From contig NC_090698.1 in the NCBI RefSeq assembly GCF_040954835.1, forward strand, positions 40,663,501 through 40,727,500: 64,000 bases of DNA. The letters are read 5' to 3'. Each line of letters opens with the position of its first letter. The stretch's first letter is position 1. This document shows, piece by piece, positions 64,000 through 64,000 of this stretch. Source of the stretch: Lepisosteus oculatus (taxonomy: Eukaryota > Chordata > Actinopteri > Semionotiformes > Lepisosteidae). The notes under the pieces are model-generated. The model did no database searches and had not been told where the DNA came from. It saw only the letters and a program-made list of their open reading frames with translations. The position numbers were made by a program, and so were the translations under genes.

Positions 64000-64000
64000 G

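Overview
The window is nuclear DNA of a ray-finned fish. The evidence is a 44-exon vertebrate gene with GT-AG introns, AT-rich intergenic DNA, a fish-type L2 LINE, a 5S-rRNA-derived SINE3, two families of tRNA-like SINEs and several solo LTRs. I cannot name the species. There is no operon, phage, CRISPR array or other prokaryotic feature.

The main content is one complete gene on the minus strand, epg5 (10145-49896). I traced it exon by exon. All 44 coding exons join in frame with GT-AG introns, giving a CDS of 7830 nt (2609 aa). The family identity rests on recalled human EPG5 (about 2579 aa), not on a search. EPG5 is the Rab7/LC3-binding tether that directs autophagosomes to late endosomes and lysosomes. 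Both LC3-interacting motifs are present, in neighbouring exons. A small CpG-richer patch with an ETS site (about 50545-50745) is a candidate promoter, and an upstream ATG overlaps the start codon.

Upstream of epg5 and on the same strand are the last two coding exons of a LIX1-family gene (61024-63933). Its 5' exons lie beyond the window.

The flanks (1-10000 and 50000-63800) and the larger introns are repeat-rich. From left to right: a tRNA-like SINE; a decayed L2 split by a 500-bp solo LTR; a SINE split by a 1.4-kb LTR-like insert; a 41-bp minisatellite split by a second solo LTR; then the epg5 body with SINE, L2 and RT fragments in introns and a 10-bp minisatellite against exon 3. Further right are a SINE3, a third solo LTR and a second copy of the minisatellite's LTR inside a SINE. 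Most LTR boundaries are fixed by exact target-site duplications, and three LTR families share TGTYACG...CGTRACA-type ends and subterminal hairpins. That LTR pattern is the most unusual thing I found. I did not find a new multi-gene system.
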